64,000 bases of DNA from Sandaracinaceae bacterium (GCA_016706685.1 JADJJE010000005.1:62001-126000); one strand, 5' to 3'; shown: positions 27,434-36,541, counted from the stretch's first letter. Numbers and translations: made by a program. Notes: a model not told the origin generated them from the sequence alone.

Positions 27434-28567
27434 CTAGGGGCCCAGCAGGGTGCCCAGCTGCTGACGCACGCGCGTGAGGTCGGCCTCGATGCGGGCACGC
27501 CACTCGGTGTCCACGCCCGTCCGCTCGATCATCTGCAGCGTGAGCTCCCAGTAGCGGATGGAGTGGCGGAGCAGGGGCTCCACGTATTGGGTGAGGGCCT
27601 CGCGGTAGGCCTGCTCGTAGTCCGCCAGCTCCGCCCCCTCGAGCGGCTCGGAGGCGGGTGGAACGGGGGCCGCCAGGATGGACTGGAAGAAGCGGTCGTA
27701 CAGCGAGCCGATCTGGTAGCCCGCCGCGGCGGTCCAGAAGGGCTCCGACCAGCGCATGGTGTCGAAGTAGAGGCGCTGCGCTTCGAGCAGGTGGGCCGCT
27801 CGCACGTCGAGGGCGCGCCGCTGGGTGGCGATGTCCCCCGGCGGGATGGGGGCCTCGTCGAAGTTCAGGCGCACGGTCTCGGCCAGCACGAAGTTGGCGG
27901 CCGCCACGAAGTAGAACCCGCGGACCTCGCTGCCCTCGCGGCGTGTGCTGACGTAGCGCAGGGTGTCGCGCGCCTGGGACGCCGCGGCCGCACGCTCGCC
28001 CTGGCCGAACAAGCCCTGGGCGCGTCGTGCCAGGGCCTCCACGCGGTCGTCCACGTCGAGCGCCGTGTCGGCCAGGAGCTCGTCCGCGATGGCCACGAGC
28101 GCGTCCCACTGCGCGAGGCGCTCGTACAGGAGGGCTAGCTGGAAGCGGGCCGCCCGCACGTCCGACGACCCGGGGTAGTCGCGCACCAGGCGGGCGTAGC
28201 GCTCGGCGGCGCCGGCGTGGTCGTCGAGGCGCATGAGGCACAGGGCAGCGTTGTAGAGCGCGGCAGCAGCCAGCCGGCTGTTGGCGAACTCGGTGACCAG
28301 CTGCTCGTAGCGCAGAACGGCGTCGGGGCAGTTGCCCTCACGGGCCAGCGCGCGGGCCTGGTTGAAGAGGTCCTCGTCGGAGTAGACGGTGCCGGGCCCC
28401 TCGCCCGACCGGATGCGCAGGCCGGCCATGTCCTCGGTCTCCTCCGGCTCGGCCCCAGGCGTGGTGGGACCGTGCGTCCGGCCAGCGCAGCCGGCCACTG
28501 CGACCCCCAGCGCGAGGAGCAGGAAAGGGACAGGCAGCAGGGAAGAGCCGTGGGTCACGCGACGCAT
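27434..28567 (-). CDS. TPR-containing lipoprotein
   Basis: 377 residues. ATG 28567 starts a lipoprotein signal (LLPVPFLLLALGVAVAGC) with lipobox VAGC|A. The mature part is helical with TPR-like repeats: LFNQARALAREGNCPDAVLR, AAALYNAALCLMRLDDHAGA and AARFQLALLYERLAQWDALV in residues 75-185. This resembles YbgF/BamD-type envelope TPR lipoproteins in style; the partner is unknown. The last part (about 260-375) is also helical but shows no repeat. It is divergent from the sigma-factor gene at 28822 across a 254-base region holding an inverted repeat. The gene ends just outside the tRNA-tuf promoter. Confidence 0.82.
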   Translation of the reverse strand: MRRVTHGSSLLPVPFLLLALGVAVAGCAGRTHGPTTPGAEPEETEDMAGLRIRSGEGPGTVYSDEDLFNQARALAREGNCPDAVLRYEQLVTEFANSRLAAAALYNAALCLMRLDDHAGAAERYARLVRDYPGSSDVRAARFQLALLYERLAQWDALVAIADELLADTALDVDDRVEALARRAQGLFGQGERAAAASQARDTLRYVSTRREGSEVRGFYFVAAANFVLAETVRLNFDEAPIPPGDIATQRRALDVRAAHLLEAQRLYFDTMRWSEPFWTAAAGYQIGSLYDRFFQSILAAPVPPASEPLEGAELADYEQAYREALTQYVEPLLRHSIRYWELTLQMIERTGVDTEWRARIEADLTRVRQQLGTLLGP

Positions 28568-28680
28568 GATGAGAGGACAGCGTAGCGCGACGAAAGGTTC
28601 CACGGGCCGTTCGTGTGGGCGGTGAAGGCTGGTGGCGGGGTCGCCGCTGGCCCGCTCGTGCGCGCGGAGGCGTAACAGGC

Positions 28681-28706
28681 AGCGTTACGGTGTGACGCGT
28701 AACGCT
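28681..28706. promoter_or_regulatory. inverted repeat AGCGTTAC-N10-GTAACGCT, operator candidate
   Basis: Two perfect 8-base arms (28681-28688 and 28699-28706) lie in the divergent region, 115 bases before the sigma-factor gene. A third half-site CGTAAC lies at 28671-28676. The size and symmetry suit a dimeric regulator. No matching regulator gene is visible in the window. Confidence 0.45.
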
Positions 28707-28821
28707 TCTGTCCCTCAACCTCGCTCGAAGCGTGACGCGCCCGGAAAGCTGCGTGATTTCAGCAAGTAAGCGGCTGGCACGACAGCTGCAAAGTGCCTCC
28801 TCGTCCCAAGGAGTCACGACG

Positions 28822-29439
28822 ATGAAGAACACCCCCGCCCCTCTCTTGCCCCCCACCGACTGGACCGACCGCGAGCTCCTCGCGCGACTGCTGGATCGCA
28901 ACGAGGTGGCCTGGCGGGAGTTCCACCGACGCTACGACCGCCTGGTCTTCAAGTGCATCCACAAGGTCACCAACCGCTTCCACGGGGTGCTCTGCCAGGA
29001 TGACCTGGACGACATCTACGGGCAGTTCCTGCTGAACCTGACCACGCGCGACATGCGGCGCCTGCGGGCCTTCCAGCCCGAGCTAGGCAACAAGCTGGGC
29101 ACGTGGATTGGGCTGCTGGCCACCAACACCGCGTGGGACCACCTGCGCCGCGTCTCGCGCCGCCCGTACATGAGCGAGCTGAGCGAGGCCGACCAGCTCG
29201 AGAGCGACGAAGAGAGCCCCGTGGAGCGCATGGCGCGTGCCGAGCGCTGGACCCTGGTGAACCAGGCCCTGGCCGAGTTCTCGGACAAGGACCAGACCTT
29301 CGTGCAGCTCTACTACGTGGACGGGCTCGACGCCGAAGCCGTGGCCGCCGAGATGAACATCTCGGTGAAGACGGTCTACAGCAAGAAGCACAAAATCCGC
29401 AGCCGCCTCGAGGCGCGCCTACGGGCCTTCGCCGCCTGA
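28822..29439 (+). CDS. ECF-like RNA polymerase sigma factor
   Basis: 205 residues, a two-domain sigma-70 family member. Region 2 covers about residues 15-110 (AWREFHRRYDRLVFKCIHKV, DDLDDIYGQFLLNLT, LGTWIGLLATNTAWDHLRR). Region 4 covers about 140-200 (DQTFVQLYYVDGLDAEAVAA, then the helix-turn-helix EMNISVKTVYSKKHKIRSRL). There is no region 1 or 3, as in group 4 sigma factors. ATG 28822 is preceded by AAGGAG eight bases upstream. No anti-sigma gene lies next to it: the next gene is a lipoprotein on the other strand. Control may instead act through the inverted repeat upstream. Confidence 0.88.
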   Translation: MKNTPAPLLPPTDWTDRELLARLLDRNEVAWREFHRRYDRLVFKCIHKVTNRFHGVLCQDDLDDIYGQFLLNLTTRDMRRLRAFQPELGNKLGTWIGLLATNTAWDHLRRVSRRPYMSELSEADQLESDEESPVERMARAERWTLVNQALAEFSDKDQTFVQLYYVDGLDAEAVAAEMNISVKTVYSKKHKIRSRLEARLRAFAA

Positions 29440-29478
29440 GCCGCCTCGCCCTCCCCTGCCGCCGCGACGCCCCGATGA

Positions 29479-30165
29479 CTACCCGTCGTCGCGGGCGTCG
29501 CAGCGCGACTGCCCGAACGCGCTCGGGCTCACCAAGCAGTCACCGAACCAATAGGCGTTGCCGTCGTCCGCGTAGCCGGTGACCTCGAGGGTGTAGTTGC
29601 CGGCGGGCTGCGGACCGAAGTCCAACACGAGGGAGCCGTTGGTGCAGAGCGCCTCGACGGACGAGGAGACCACGGTCGCTCCATCGAAGAGCGTGACGTC
29701 GTAGTCTCGGACGCCCGCCTGGGCGCAGGTGCCAGGGAGAAAGTCGTTGGGCAGCTCGGAGAGATCCCAGCGGACCTCCACCAGGAGCGGGTCGCCCGAG
29801 GGGGGCACGGTGCAGCGGTGGGTGATGTCGTCTCCGTTGAAGAAGATGCCCGTGCAGGTGGCCGCGTAGGTCTCGTTGCCGAAGCGGTCGAAGCCGTAGA
29901 TGTCCAGCTCGTAGTTGTCGATGGCGAGCGAGGAGAACTGGAGGTCGCCGCAGGGCACGTTGGTCTCGCTGCGGACCACGCCGCTCGAGTCCACCAGGGT
30001 GTAGTCCATGCTGGTGACCCCGGCCTCGAAGCAGGTGGTGACGGACGTCCCCCAGCCGAGCTCCACCGTCATGGTCTCGAAGGTGCAGCCGGGGACCAAG
30101 GCAGCGAGGCCCAGCAAGAGGCTGGCGCGGGAGAGGCGAGAGGCGACAGAACGGATGCGTGTCAT
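29479..30165 (-). CDS. putative lipoprotein, beta-rich, two related halves
   Basis: 228 residues. ATG 30165 starts a signal with lipobox LVPGC|T; ATG 30198 would only lengthen the N-region. The mature part seems to contain two related halves. Each has a cysteine followed by an Asp-Tyr strand and a second cysteine: TTCFEAGVTSMDYTLVDSSG to NVPCGDLQFSSL, and GTCAQAGVRDYDVTLFDGAT to ALCTNGSLVL. This suggests two beta-sandwich repeats with one disulphide each. No family is recognised. It is the gene after the 994-aa lipoprotein on the same strand, but a terminator lies between them. Confidence 0.7.
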   Translation of the reverse strand: MTRIRSVASRLSRASLLLGLAALVPGCTFETMTVELGWGTSVTTCFEAGVTSMDYTLVDSSGVVRSETNVPCGDLQFSSLAIDNYELDIYGFDRFGNETYAATCTGIFFNGDDITHRCTVPPSGDPLLVEVRWDLSELPNDFLPGTCAQAGVRDYDVTLFDGATVVSSSVEALCTNGSLVLDFGPQPAGNYTLEVTGYADDGNAYWFGDCLVSPSAFGQSRCDARDDG

Positions 30166-30245
30166 GAGCAAGCCCACAGGGTGAGGGGAGAGTCCCATTG
30201 TACTCGGGGAATGGCGGGGTGTTCCCCGCGTGCACGGCACCAACG

Positions 30246-30272
30246 AAAAACGGCGACCTCGCGGCCGCCGTT
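30246..30272 (-). terminator. intrinsic terminator after the 994-aa lipoprotein gene
   Basis: Minus-strand stem AACGGCG/CGCCGTT (30249-30255 with 30266-30272) is followed by a short T tract (A run 30246-30250 on the plus strand). A second perfect hairpin, GCCCCTC/GAGGGGC (30285-30300), lies between it and the stop codon. Confidence 0.65.
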
Positions 30273-30309
30273 GCTCGTTTGGGTGCCCCTCGAGAGGGGC
30301 CTGCCGGGC

Positions 30310-33294
30310 TCAGCCCTCGCGCTTGCGGCGGAGCATCAGGCCCAGGGCCAGCAGCGAGAGCAGGCCGTAGAGCGGACGACTCGCGTCGTTCTCGCCCGTG
30401 GAGCAGTCGCCGCAGCCGCCACCATCGCTGGGGGGCGGGAGGCCACGAAGCGACTCGGTGTTGCTGCCGACGTTGCCGGCCTCGTCACGAACCTCGAACT
30501 CGAACTGGCCCGCGGCGTCGGCCACCAGGCGCTCCGGGGTGCCGAGCGTGGACCAGGAGGACCACTCGGTGGCGCCCAGCTCACGGTAACGGAACTCGAG
30601 AGCCTCGGCGTAGCTGACGGCGTCTGCCGCGCGCAGCACGGTGCCGTCCTGCGTGATGACGGTCTCCACCCGCGGCGAGAGCACGTCGATGAGGAACTCG
30701 GCGCGCGCGGGGGTGAGGTCCGTGGAGCCGGTGCCACCCACGACGCGAGCGCGGGCGTCCACCGAGTGACGACCCTGGAGCAGGAAGGAGTCGTGCGAGA
30801 TGACCGCGTACGGGCTGCGGGTCCACTCGCTCCAGATCTGGCCGTCCACGCGATGCTGATACTCGTACTCCACGCCGTCCGGGCCGGCCGCGTTGATGGC
30901 GATCTCGATGGAGGGCCGCTCACCCACACCGAGCGTGTCGATGTGGAAGATGCTGGAGTCGGGCACGTTGACCGTGACCAGCTCCACCTCGGTCTCGACG
31001 CGCTGCGTGAAGGGCGTGGGGCTGGCGGTCTCGAGGTCCACGAAGACACCGAGGAAGCGCTCGTCGTCCGACTCCACGAGGCGAATCGCGTCGTCGGCCA
31101 GGTTGATGCCGATGGGCAGGGCCGCGCCGGCGAGCAGGTCGTTGATGCTGATGGTGGGGATGGCGCCGCCGACCATGCCGAGGGCAAGGGGCACGACGCT
31201 CTCGACCGCGCGGGTGACGCGCGCCGGATCCTCGCGGATGAGCTCGTTGTTGCTGACCGACGAGTTGTCGAGCGACACGCGCACGATCTGCGGGGTGATG
31301 GCGCCGTTGGTGAGGGGCAGGTTGACCTGCGCCACCACATCGGAGGTGAAGGTCATGAACCGCACGTAGCGCTCCGTGCTCCACACGTAGAAGTCCAGCG
31401 CCAGCTCGGGCAGCGCCACGGTGATGAAGGGGTCTTCCTCCGTGCCGGCGCCCAGCGTGATGACGGGCGGCTGCTGCGGGCGGAGCGCGATGCCGATGGC
31501 GGCGCCGCTGCTCGGGAAGGCCAGGTCGTTGAGCGAGCCGATGAGCACCGAGAAGAGACCGGTGCTGAGCAGCTGGTCGAGGCGCGTGGTCACCTGGAGG
31601 CAGAGAGCCCCCGAGCGCCACAGCTGGTAGGCGCCGTAGTTCATGACCTCTTCGGACAGACCCAGCGAGAAGTGGTTGGCGTCGCCCTCACCACCGCGGA
31701 AGGCCGCAGCCTCGGTGACGGTGGGAAGCGCGGGCGGGTTCTCGAGGTCCGTGATGCAGCTGCTTGCCTGCAGGGTGTTGAAGCCACCGAACAGGTCGAT
31801 GGTGTAGCCCAGCGTGCCCGCAGGGGGGGGGGTCACGACGTTGACCGCGCGGGCCTCGCCGTCCACGGCGGCGATGATGTCCACCGCCGCACGCAGGCCG
31901 GGCGAGATGGCCGAGAGGAAGCCGCCCATGTCGAGGCGACCCTCGAAGCCGAGCAGGAGGGGCACCGCGGTGCTCTCGCCCGCCTGGTTGATGCCGTCGT
32001 TGTTGGTGTCCTGGTAGCAGATGCCGTCGGACGCGCGGGCGGCGCTGCCGGCCGGGCAGAGCGTGAGGGCGTTGTTGTTCGTCGGGTCCGCCAGCGCGGG
32101 CTGCGGCAGCTGAGCGAACTGCTGGATGAGGTCACCCTCGTTGATGAGGCCTTCGACCGTCATCTCGATGGTGCCGTAGATGACGCCCTGGAACAGGCTG
32201 ATGACCGACCCGACGAGGCCGCTGCAGCCGATGGCCATGTCCTCCTGCTGGAGGCCCTGACCCACGAAGCGTGCCGTCAGCAGCTCGAACTTACCGTAGC
32301 CGGCGCGCGCGCCGGTGGTCTGCTCCGTGATGGCGATCTCGGCGCGGAAGTCGATGGTGGGGGTGGACCCGTTGGTGGTGTTGATGCCGATGGTGCAGTT
32401 GGGCACGATGCCGAAGCCACGGACGGGGAACGGGGTGACCGTGCCGGCCGCGTTCACCGAGCGCGCGTGGATGCCCACGTCGACGCGCAGGCGGTCCGGA
32501 GTCATGTCCACCGCGGAGATGTCGAGGTTGCGCAGGTCGAGGCTGATCTGGCAGTTGTTGTTGTCGCCGATGTAGAGGTTGGCGTTGACGGTGGAGACCG
32601 GCCAGCCCACGGACGTGCGCAGGCGGTAGTTGCGACCGGGGACGAGGTTGGCGCCGCAGGTGGGCTCGTTGAAGCTTCCGATGAGGAAGTCGCTGCCCAC
32701 GTTGCAGACGTTGGACCAGTTGCCGTTGCCGTCTTGAATCTGAATCTGAACGTCACGGGCGATGGGCCCCGACGACGCGGTGGCGATGGCGACGGTGGCG
32801 ACCGGGACGGTGAACGCCGAGCTGGTGGCCGAGGCGCTGCTGACGGCGCCGGAGGTGGCCGAGATGCTGCGCAGCGCGTTGGGCGCCATGCAGACGCCGA
32901 CGAAGCCGTTGAGGACGGTGGCGTCGAACAACGGGGCCTGGATGGGCGGGATGGAGATGCGGATGTCGTCCATGCTGGAGCCGGGCCCGAGCAGGTCAGC
33001 GAGGAGCGGCGCCACGAGGGCCTCCGCGTTGGTCTCGATGAACTGGATGCCGTCGGGCGAGAGGCGCACCTGCGTGGCGTTGGGGATGCGCTCGGAGACG
33101 GGGAAACCGCCTGGGATGGGCAGGATGGCGCAACCCTCGCAGTCGCAGGCGCAGTCACACGCGCCGCAGCTGTCGCAGTCCGCGAGGCAGTCGTCGAGAC
33201 AGCCGTCGAGACATCCGGAGAGGTCGAATCCGTTGCAGCCCGTCGTTGCGAGCCCCATCAGGAAGATAAAAGAAAGCCGAACCACACGGTCCAT
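30310..33294 (-). CDS. large exported lipoprotein with Cys-cluster head and MYXO-CTERM-like tail
   Basis: 994 residues. ATG 33294 has GGAG six bases upstream; the GTG at 33306 is less likely. The signal peptide ends in ATTGC|N. Immediately after the lipidated cysteine comes a cluster of closely spaced Cys/Asp residues (SGCLDGCLDDCLADCDSCGA, then CDCACDCEGC), which looks metal-binding. The long middle is beta-rich with Ig-like wording near 760-950 (YEYQHRVDGQIWSEWTRSPY; RYRELGATEWSSWSTLGTPE). The C-terminus has GGGCGDCSTGE, then one hydrophobic helix (LYGLLSLLALGLML) and RRKREG, the layout of a MYXO-CTERM sorting signal. N-terminal lipidation plus C-terminal sorting is unusual. An uninterrupted run of 10 G (31823-31832) is in frame. 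Confidence 0.82.
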   Translation of the reverse strand: MDRVVRLSFIFLMGLATTGCNGFDLSGCLDGCLDDCLADCDSCGACDCACDCEGCAILPIPGGFPVSERIPNATQVRLSPDGIQFIETNAEALVAPLLADLLGPGSSMDDIRISIPPIQAPLFDATVLNGFVGVCMAPNALRSISATSGAVSSASATSSAFTVPVATVAIATASSGPIARDVQIQIQDGNGNWSNVCNVGSDFLIGSFNEPTCGANLVPGRNYRLRTSVGWPVSTVNANLYIGDNNNCQISLDLRNLDISAVDMTPDRLRVDVGIHARSVNAAGTVTPFPVRGFGIVPNCTIGINTTNGSTPTIDFRAEIAITEQTTGARAGYGKFELLTARFVGQGLQQEDMAIGCSGLVGSVISLFQGVIYGTIEMTVEGLINEGDLIQQFAQLPQPALADPTNNNALTLCPAGSAARASDGICYQDTNNDGINQAGESTAVPLLLGFEGRLDMGGFLSAISPGLRAAVDIIAAVDGEARAVNVVTPPPAGTLGYTIDLFGGFNTLQASSCITDLENPPALPTVTEAAAFRGGEGDANHFSLGLSEEVMNYGAYQLWRSGALCLQVTTRLDQLLSTGLFSVLIGSLNDLAFPSSGAAIGIALRPQQPPVITLGAGTEEDPFITVALPELALDFYVWSTERYVRFMTFTSDVVAQVNLPLTNGAITPQIVRVSLDNSSVSNNELIREDPARVTRAVESVVPLALGMVGGAIPTISINDLLAGAALPIGINLADDAIRLVESDDERFLGVFVDLETASPTPFTQRVETEVELVTVNVPDSSIFHIDTLGVGERPSIEIAINAAGPDGVEYEYQHRVDGQIWSEWTRSPYAVISHDSFLLQGRHSVDARARVVGGTGSTDLTPARAEFLIDVLSPRVETVITQDGTVLRAADAVSYAEALEFRYRELGATEWSSWSTLGTPERLVADAAGQFEFEVRDEAGNVGSNTESLRGLPPPSDGGGCGDCSTGENDASRPLYGLLSLLALGLMLRRKREG

Positions 33295-33386
33295 GTGAAT
33301 CTCCACGATCCTAGTGCCAGGTCAGTAAGGGTGCGGCTCAGGCTGCACCGGGTATAGTTGTATCAGAGTCCCGGCGCGTAGATCCA

Positions 33387-35675
33387 GTGCAACGATCCAA
33401 ATATATTCCCACGCTTGCGGCGCTGGCCCTGGTGGCGGGCTCGGTGGCCTTGCCAGCGCTGGGGCAGCCCTTCGTGGAAGTGGCCCAATCCGCTGGATTG
33501 GTGCTCCCGCAGCGGGTGGGGCTCTGGGAAGGAGACTGCTCGGGAGGCCTGCTCAGCTGCCTGGGGGTGTTCACGGGCGGGGTCGCGGTGGGCGATCTGA
33601 ACGGCGACGGATACCCCGATTTGGTCTTCACGCGCCCCAATGCCACTACCTTGGTCTACATCAACGCACACGATGGGACCTTCGTGGACCACACAGCCGA
33701 CCACGGCTTCGGGGTGGTCCCAGGGGCCAACGGTGTGGCGCTGGCCGATCTCGACAACGACGGCGACCCGGACGTCATCATCACGGTGCTCGGCTGGGGC
33801 CACCACCGCGTGTTCGAGAACCGCTGGCCCGAGCCATGGGTGGACGTTCCAGGTAGCGCGGGGCTGCGCGCGGGGTCGGCGTTGCTCTTGCGCTCGGGGT
33901 TCGGGCTGGGCCTGGGCGACTTCGACCGCGATGGGAGCGTGGACGTGTTCGCCACCGAGTGGATTGGCCCGACCGCTTGCGGGCGCTCGCACGCGCGGCT
34001 CTACCAGAACACGGGCGCTGGCGGCATCGCGTTCACCGACGTGACGGAGCGCGCCGGGGTCACGCTCGAGCGCGCCGACAACCCGTTCGCGTGGTCGTTC
34101 GGGGCGGGCTTCACGGACTTCGACGAGGACGGCTGGCCGGACCTACTGGTCACGTCGGACGCGCGCACCTCGCGCCTGTTCTTCGGCGGGCCGGGCGGGG
34201 AGTTCACCGACCACACGCGCACGTCGGGCGTGGCCACGGAGTTCAACGGCATGGGCTCCACCGTGGCGGACTTCGACGGCGACGGGCGGCTGGACTTGTT
34301 CGTGAGCGCCATCACGCCCGAGCGCAGCAACCCCACGGGGGGCCACCGGCTGTATCTCTATGCGGGAGAGCGCCGCTTCCTGGACGCGACCGACGCAGGC
34401 CAGGTGCGCTTTGGCGGCTGGGGCTGGGGCGTGGCGGCGCTGGACGGCGACCACGACGGCGACCAAGACATGGCCATGGTCACGGGCCTGCCCTCACCCT
34501 CGTCGGCGGTGGACCCTATTCGCTACTGGCAGAACCAGGGAGACGCCACGTTCGAAGAGATTGCCCAAGACGTGGGCCTGCTGGACACCGAGCCGGGCAT
34601 GGGGCTGGCCGTGCTGGACTACGACGTGGACGGCGACCAGGACATCGTCATCGTGCGCAACGGGCGCACGCCGCTGCTCTACCGCAACGACGGCGGCGTG
34701 GCGCTGGGCGAGTACCTGCGCGTGCGGGCGCGGGGCACGCGGGGCAACCGCGACGCCTTGGGCGCCGTGGTGCGCGTGACCGTGGATGGGCGCGAGCGCG
34801 TGGCCGAGATCGCGTCCGTGTCGCACTTCTTGGGGCAGTCCGAGCGCGTGGCGCACTTCGGTCTGGGCACCAGCCCCGCCACGCGCACGGCGCGCGTCCA
34901 CGTGCGCTTCTTGGGCGGGCACGAGGTCACTATGGAGGGCGTGGCGCTGAACCAAGAGGTGCTCGTGACCGAGCCCGACCTGCCCTTTCCCAGCCCGCCG
35001 TCGGTCGTGCCGGCCACGCCGCGCGACTGCAATGGCGACGGTGAGGCCGACGCGTGCGCCGTGGACTGCGACGAGAACGGCAGCCCGGACTCGTGCGACG
35101 TGGAGACGGGTGCGGTGCCGGACTGCAACGGCAACGGGGTGCCGGACTCGTGCGAGATCCGCTCGCACTTCGTGACCGACTGCGACGAGAACGGCGTGCC
35201 GGACGTGTGCGACGTGGAGGCGCAGCCGGCGCGCGACTGCGACGACGACGCGCTGCTCGACGTGTGCGAGATCGCGCTGCGCCCGTGGCTGGACTGCAAT
35301 GCGGACGGTGTGCTGGACGTGTGCCGCGGGACCACGTGCACGGGCGTGGACGGTGGGATCCGCGACATGGGGACCGGAGCGCCGGACGCGGGAAGCGTGG
35401 GGGACGCGGGGATGGCGCGTGACGCAGCCACGATGATGGACACGGGAAGCGCCGCAGACGCCGCACGAACGGACGCGGGGACCGGAACGTTGCGAGGTCA
35501 GGGGTGCGCCGCGGGTCTCGCGGAGGGCCCTGGCGATGCGCGGGGCGTGCTGCTGTTGGTGGCGGCGACGGCGCTGCGAAGACGGCGCCGGAAAGCGCGC
35601 GCAGCTCGGGGTCGAGGGCGCGCGCAGACCTGCGGGGCGCGCTCGAGCGAGCTTCTCCACGATTCTAGAACGTGA
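33387..35675 (+). CDS. secreted FG-GAP/VCBS repeat protein with ASPIC/UnbV domain and Ca-binding tail
   Basis: 762 residues from GTG 33387, with signal peptide LAALALVAGSVALPALGQ. Residues about 60-440 hold FG-GAP/VCBS repeats, each with a Ca-binding loop (VGDLNGDGYPDLVF, LADLDNDGDPDVII, VADFDGDGRLDLFV, LDGDHDGDQDMAMV). They probably fold as a beta-propeller. Residues about 455-535 are an ASPIC/UnbV domain (RGNRDALGAVVRVTV, SVSHFLGQSERVAHFGLG). Then come five Cys/Asp modules (DCNGDGEADACAVDCDENGS, DCNGNGVPDSCEI and others) like dockerin/thrombospondin type 3 loops. The end (GCAAGLAEGP, hydrophobic stretch, RRRRRK) resembles a MYXO-CTERM signal. A role in surface adhesion is inferred. Its 3' end overlaps the convergent TM2 gene by 11 bases. 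Confidence 0.85.
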   Translation: MQRSKYIPTLAALALVAGSVALPALGQPFVEVAQSAGLVLPQRVGLWEGDCSGGLLSCLGVFTGGVAVGDLNGDGYPDLVFTRPNATTLVYINAHDGTFVDHTADHGFGVVPGANGVALADLDNDGDPDVIITVLGWGHHRVFENRWPEPWVDVPGSAGLRAGSALLLRSGFGLGLGDFDRDGSVDVFATEWIGPTACGRSHARLYQNTGAGGIAFTDVTERAGVTLERADNPFAWSFGAGFTDFDEDGWPDLLVTSDARTSRLFFGGPGGEFTDHTRTSGVATEFNGMGSTVADFDGDGRLDLFVSAITPERSNPTGGHRLYLYAGERRFLDATDAGQVRFGGWGWGVAALDGDHDGDQDMAMVTGLPSPSSAVDPIRYWQNQGDATFEEIAQDVGLLDTEPGMGLAVLDYDVDGDQDIVIVRNGRTPLLYRNDGGVALGEYLRVRARGTRGNRDALGAVVRVTVDGRERVAEIASVSHFLGQSERVAHFGLGTSPATRTARVHVRFLGGHEVTMEGVALNQEVLVTEPDLPFPSPPSVVPATPRDCNGDGEADACAVDCDENGSPDSCDVETGAVPDCNGNGVPDSCEIRSHFVTDCDENGVPDVCDVEAQPARDCDDDALLDVCEIALRPWLDCNADGVLDVCRGTTCTGVDGGIRDMGTGAPDAGSVGDAGMARDAATMMDTGSAADAARTDAGTGTLRGQGCAAGLAEGPGDARGVLLLVAATALRRRRRKARAARGRGRAQTCGARSSELLHDSRT

Positions 35676-36111
35676 CCGGTCGCTCCACTCGCGGCGCCGG
35701 TCGGGCCAGCTCCATGTTCCGCGCGCTGCACTGCTCGTTGAGGAACCAGAAGTCCCACACGACGCCCGCGAACAACAACCCGCCGGTGCAGAGGTACAGC
35801 AGCCCCGTGAGCCACGCGCCGCGGTAGAAGCGGTGGATGCCGAAGGCGCCCAGGAAGGTGAGGAGCAGCCAGCTGATGTCGTAGTCGACGGGGCCGTCGG
35901 CATACTTCTGCCGCGCGCTGCGGGCCATGCCGGGGATGAGGAAGAGGTCGATCAGCCAGCCGATACCCAGCAGGCCCAGCGTGAAGAAGTAGAGGGTGCC
36001 CGTGAGCTTCTTGCCGAAGTAGAAGCGGTGCGCGCCCAGGAACCCGAAGATCCAGAGGATGTAGCCCAGCAGCGTGCTGTGCGTGTCGGAGCTCTCTGCG
36101 GTGCGGGACAT
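35665..36111 (-). CDS. TM2-domain membrane protein
   Basis: 148 residues from ATG 36111. Two TM2-type units are visible: LLGYILWIFGFLGAHRFYFG with LGLLGIGWLIDLFLIPGM, and LLLTFLGAFGIHRFYRGAWL with LLYLCTGGLLFAGVVWDFW. Each pairs two membrane helices with the G-x-H-R-F-Y turn that defines the family. The N-terminus is a short polar tail. Function in bacteria is not established. It is convergent with the FG-GAP gene (11-base overlap); upstream it faces the rearranged acyl-CoA dehydrogenase remnant. Confidence 0.88.
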   Translation of the reverse strand: MSRTAESSDTHSTLLGYILWIFGFLGAHRFYFGKKLTGTLYFFTLGLLGIGWLIDLFLIPGMARSARQKYADGPVDYDISWLLLTFLGAFGIHRFYRGAWLTGLLYLCTGGLLFAGVVWDFWFLNEQCSARNMELARPAPRVERPVTF

Positions 36112-36238
36112 GCGGGGCCTCCAGGTCACTCGGCGCGCAAACGTGCTCGCCGACTTCGTGAACACACGAAGCCAGCAGAATGTTCACGATTCACCCGGCC
36201 GCAAGGGGCGGGGCGTGGGAGTGCCCCAGCAGCGGGCG

Positions 36239-36541
36239 TCAGCTCGCGGCCAGCAGCAGCCCCAGCCGCTCCAGCGTCTCGTTCGCGCCGCCCAGCGTGA
36301 ACTCCAGGTGCTTGCCCTTCAGGAAGTACCGGAAGAGCGGGTAGTCGCGGTCGAAGCCCATGCCGCCGTGGATGTGCTGGGCGGCGAAGAGCACGCGCTG
36401 GCCTCCGTCGGCGGCCCAGAACTTGGCGGTGAGGATGTCGGCGGCGGCGTCGCGCTCGGCGTCCAGCTTGAAGGCGGCCTGCGGCATGCTGACCTCCATG
36501 CGCTGCATGTCGATGAACGCGTCGCCCAGGCGCTGCTTCAC
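36239..36541 (-). pseudogene. 3'-terminal fragment of an acyl-CoA dehydrogenase gene (duplicate)
   Basis: About 100 residues (KQRLGDAFIDMQRMEVSMPQ to the final NETLERLGLLLAAS), nearly identical to the C-terminus of the intact dehydrogenase encoded at 37538-38653. It lacks the FAD- and substrate-binding N-terminal two thirds, so it cannot be active alone. By hand alignment I count 13 mismatches and no gaps over about 307 bases. Most are silent, and the amino-acid changes cluster in MQRMEVSMP versus VQCMEVTML. Homology starts exactly at the stop codon and ends at base 36545, four bases before the stop of the nucleotidyltransferase remnant. Confidence 0.85.

Noticed and set aside
31823..31832. 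Run of 10 G as a possible frameshift or phase-variation tract in the 994-aa gene
   Set aside because: The protein stays in one frame with consistent sequence on both sides, so no frame break is indicated here.
29818..33357. 1179-codon plus-strand open frame opposite the 994-aa lipoprotein gene
   Set aside because: Antisense shadow crossing two genes; no signal, domain or start context.
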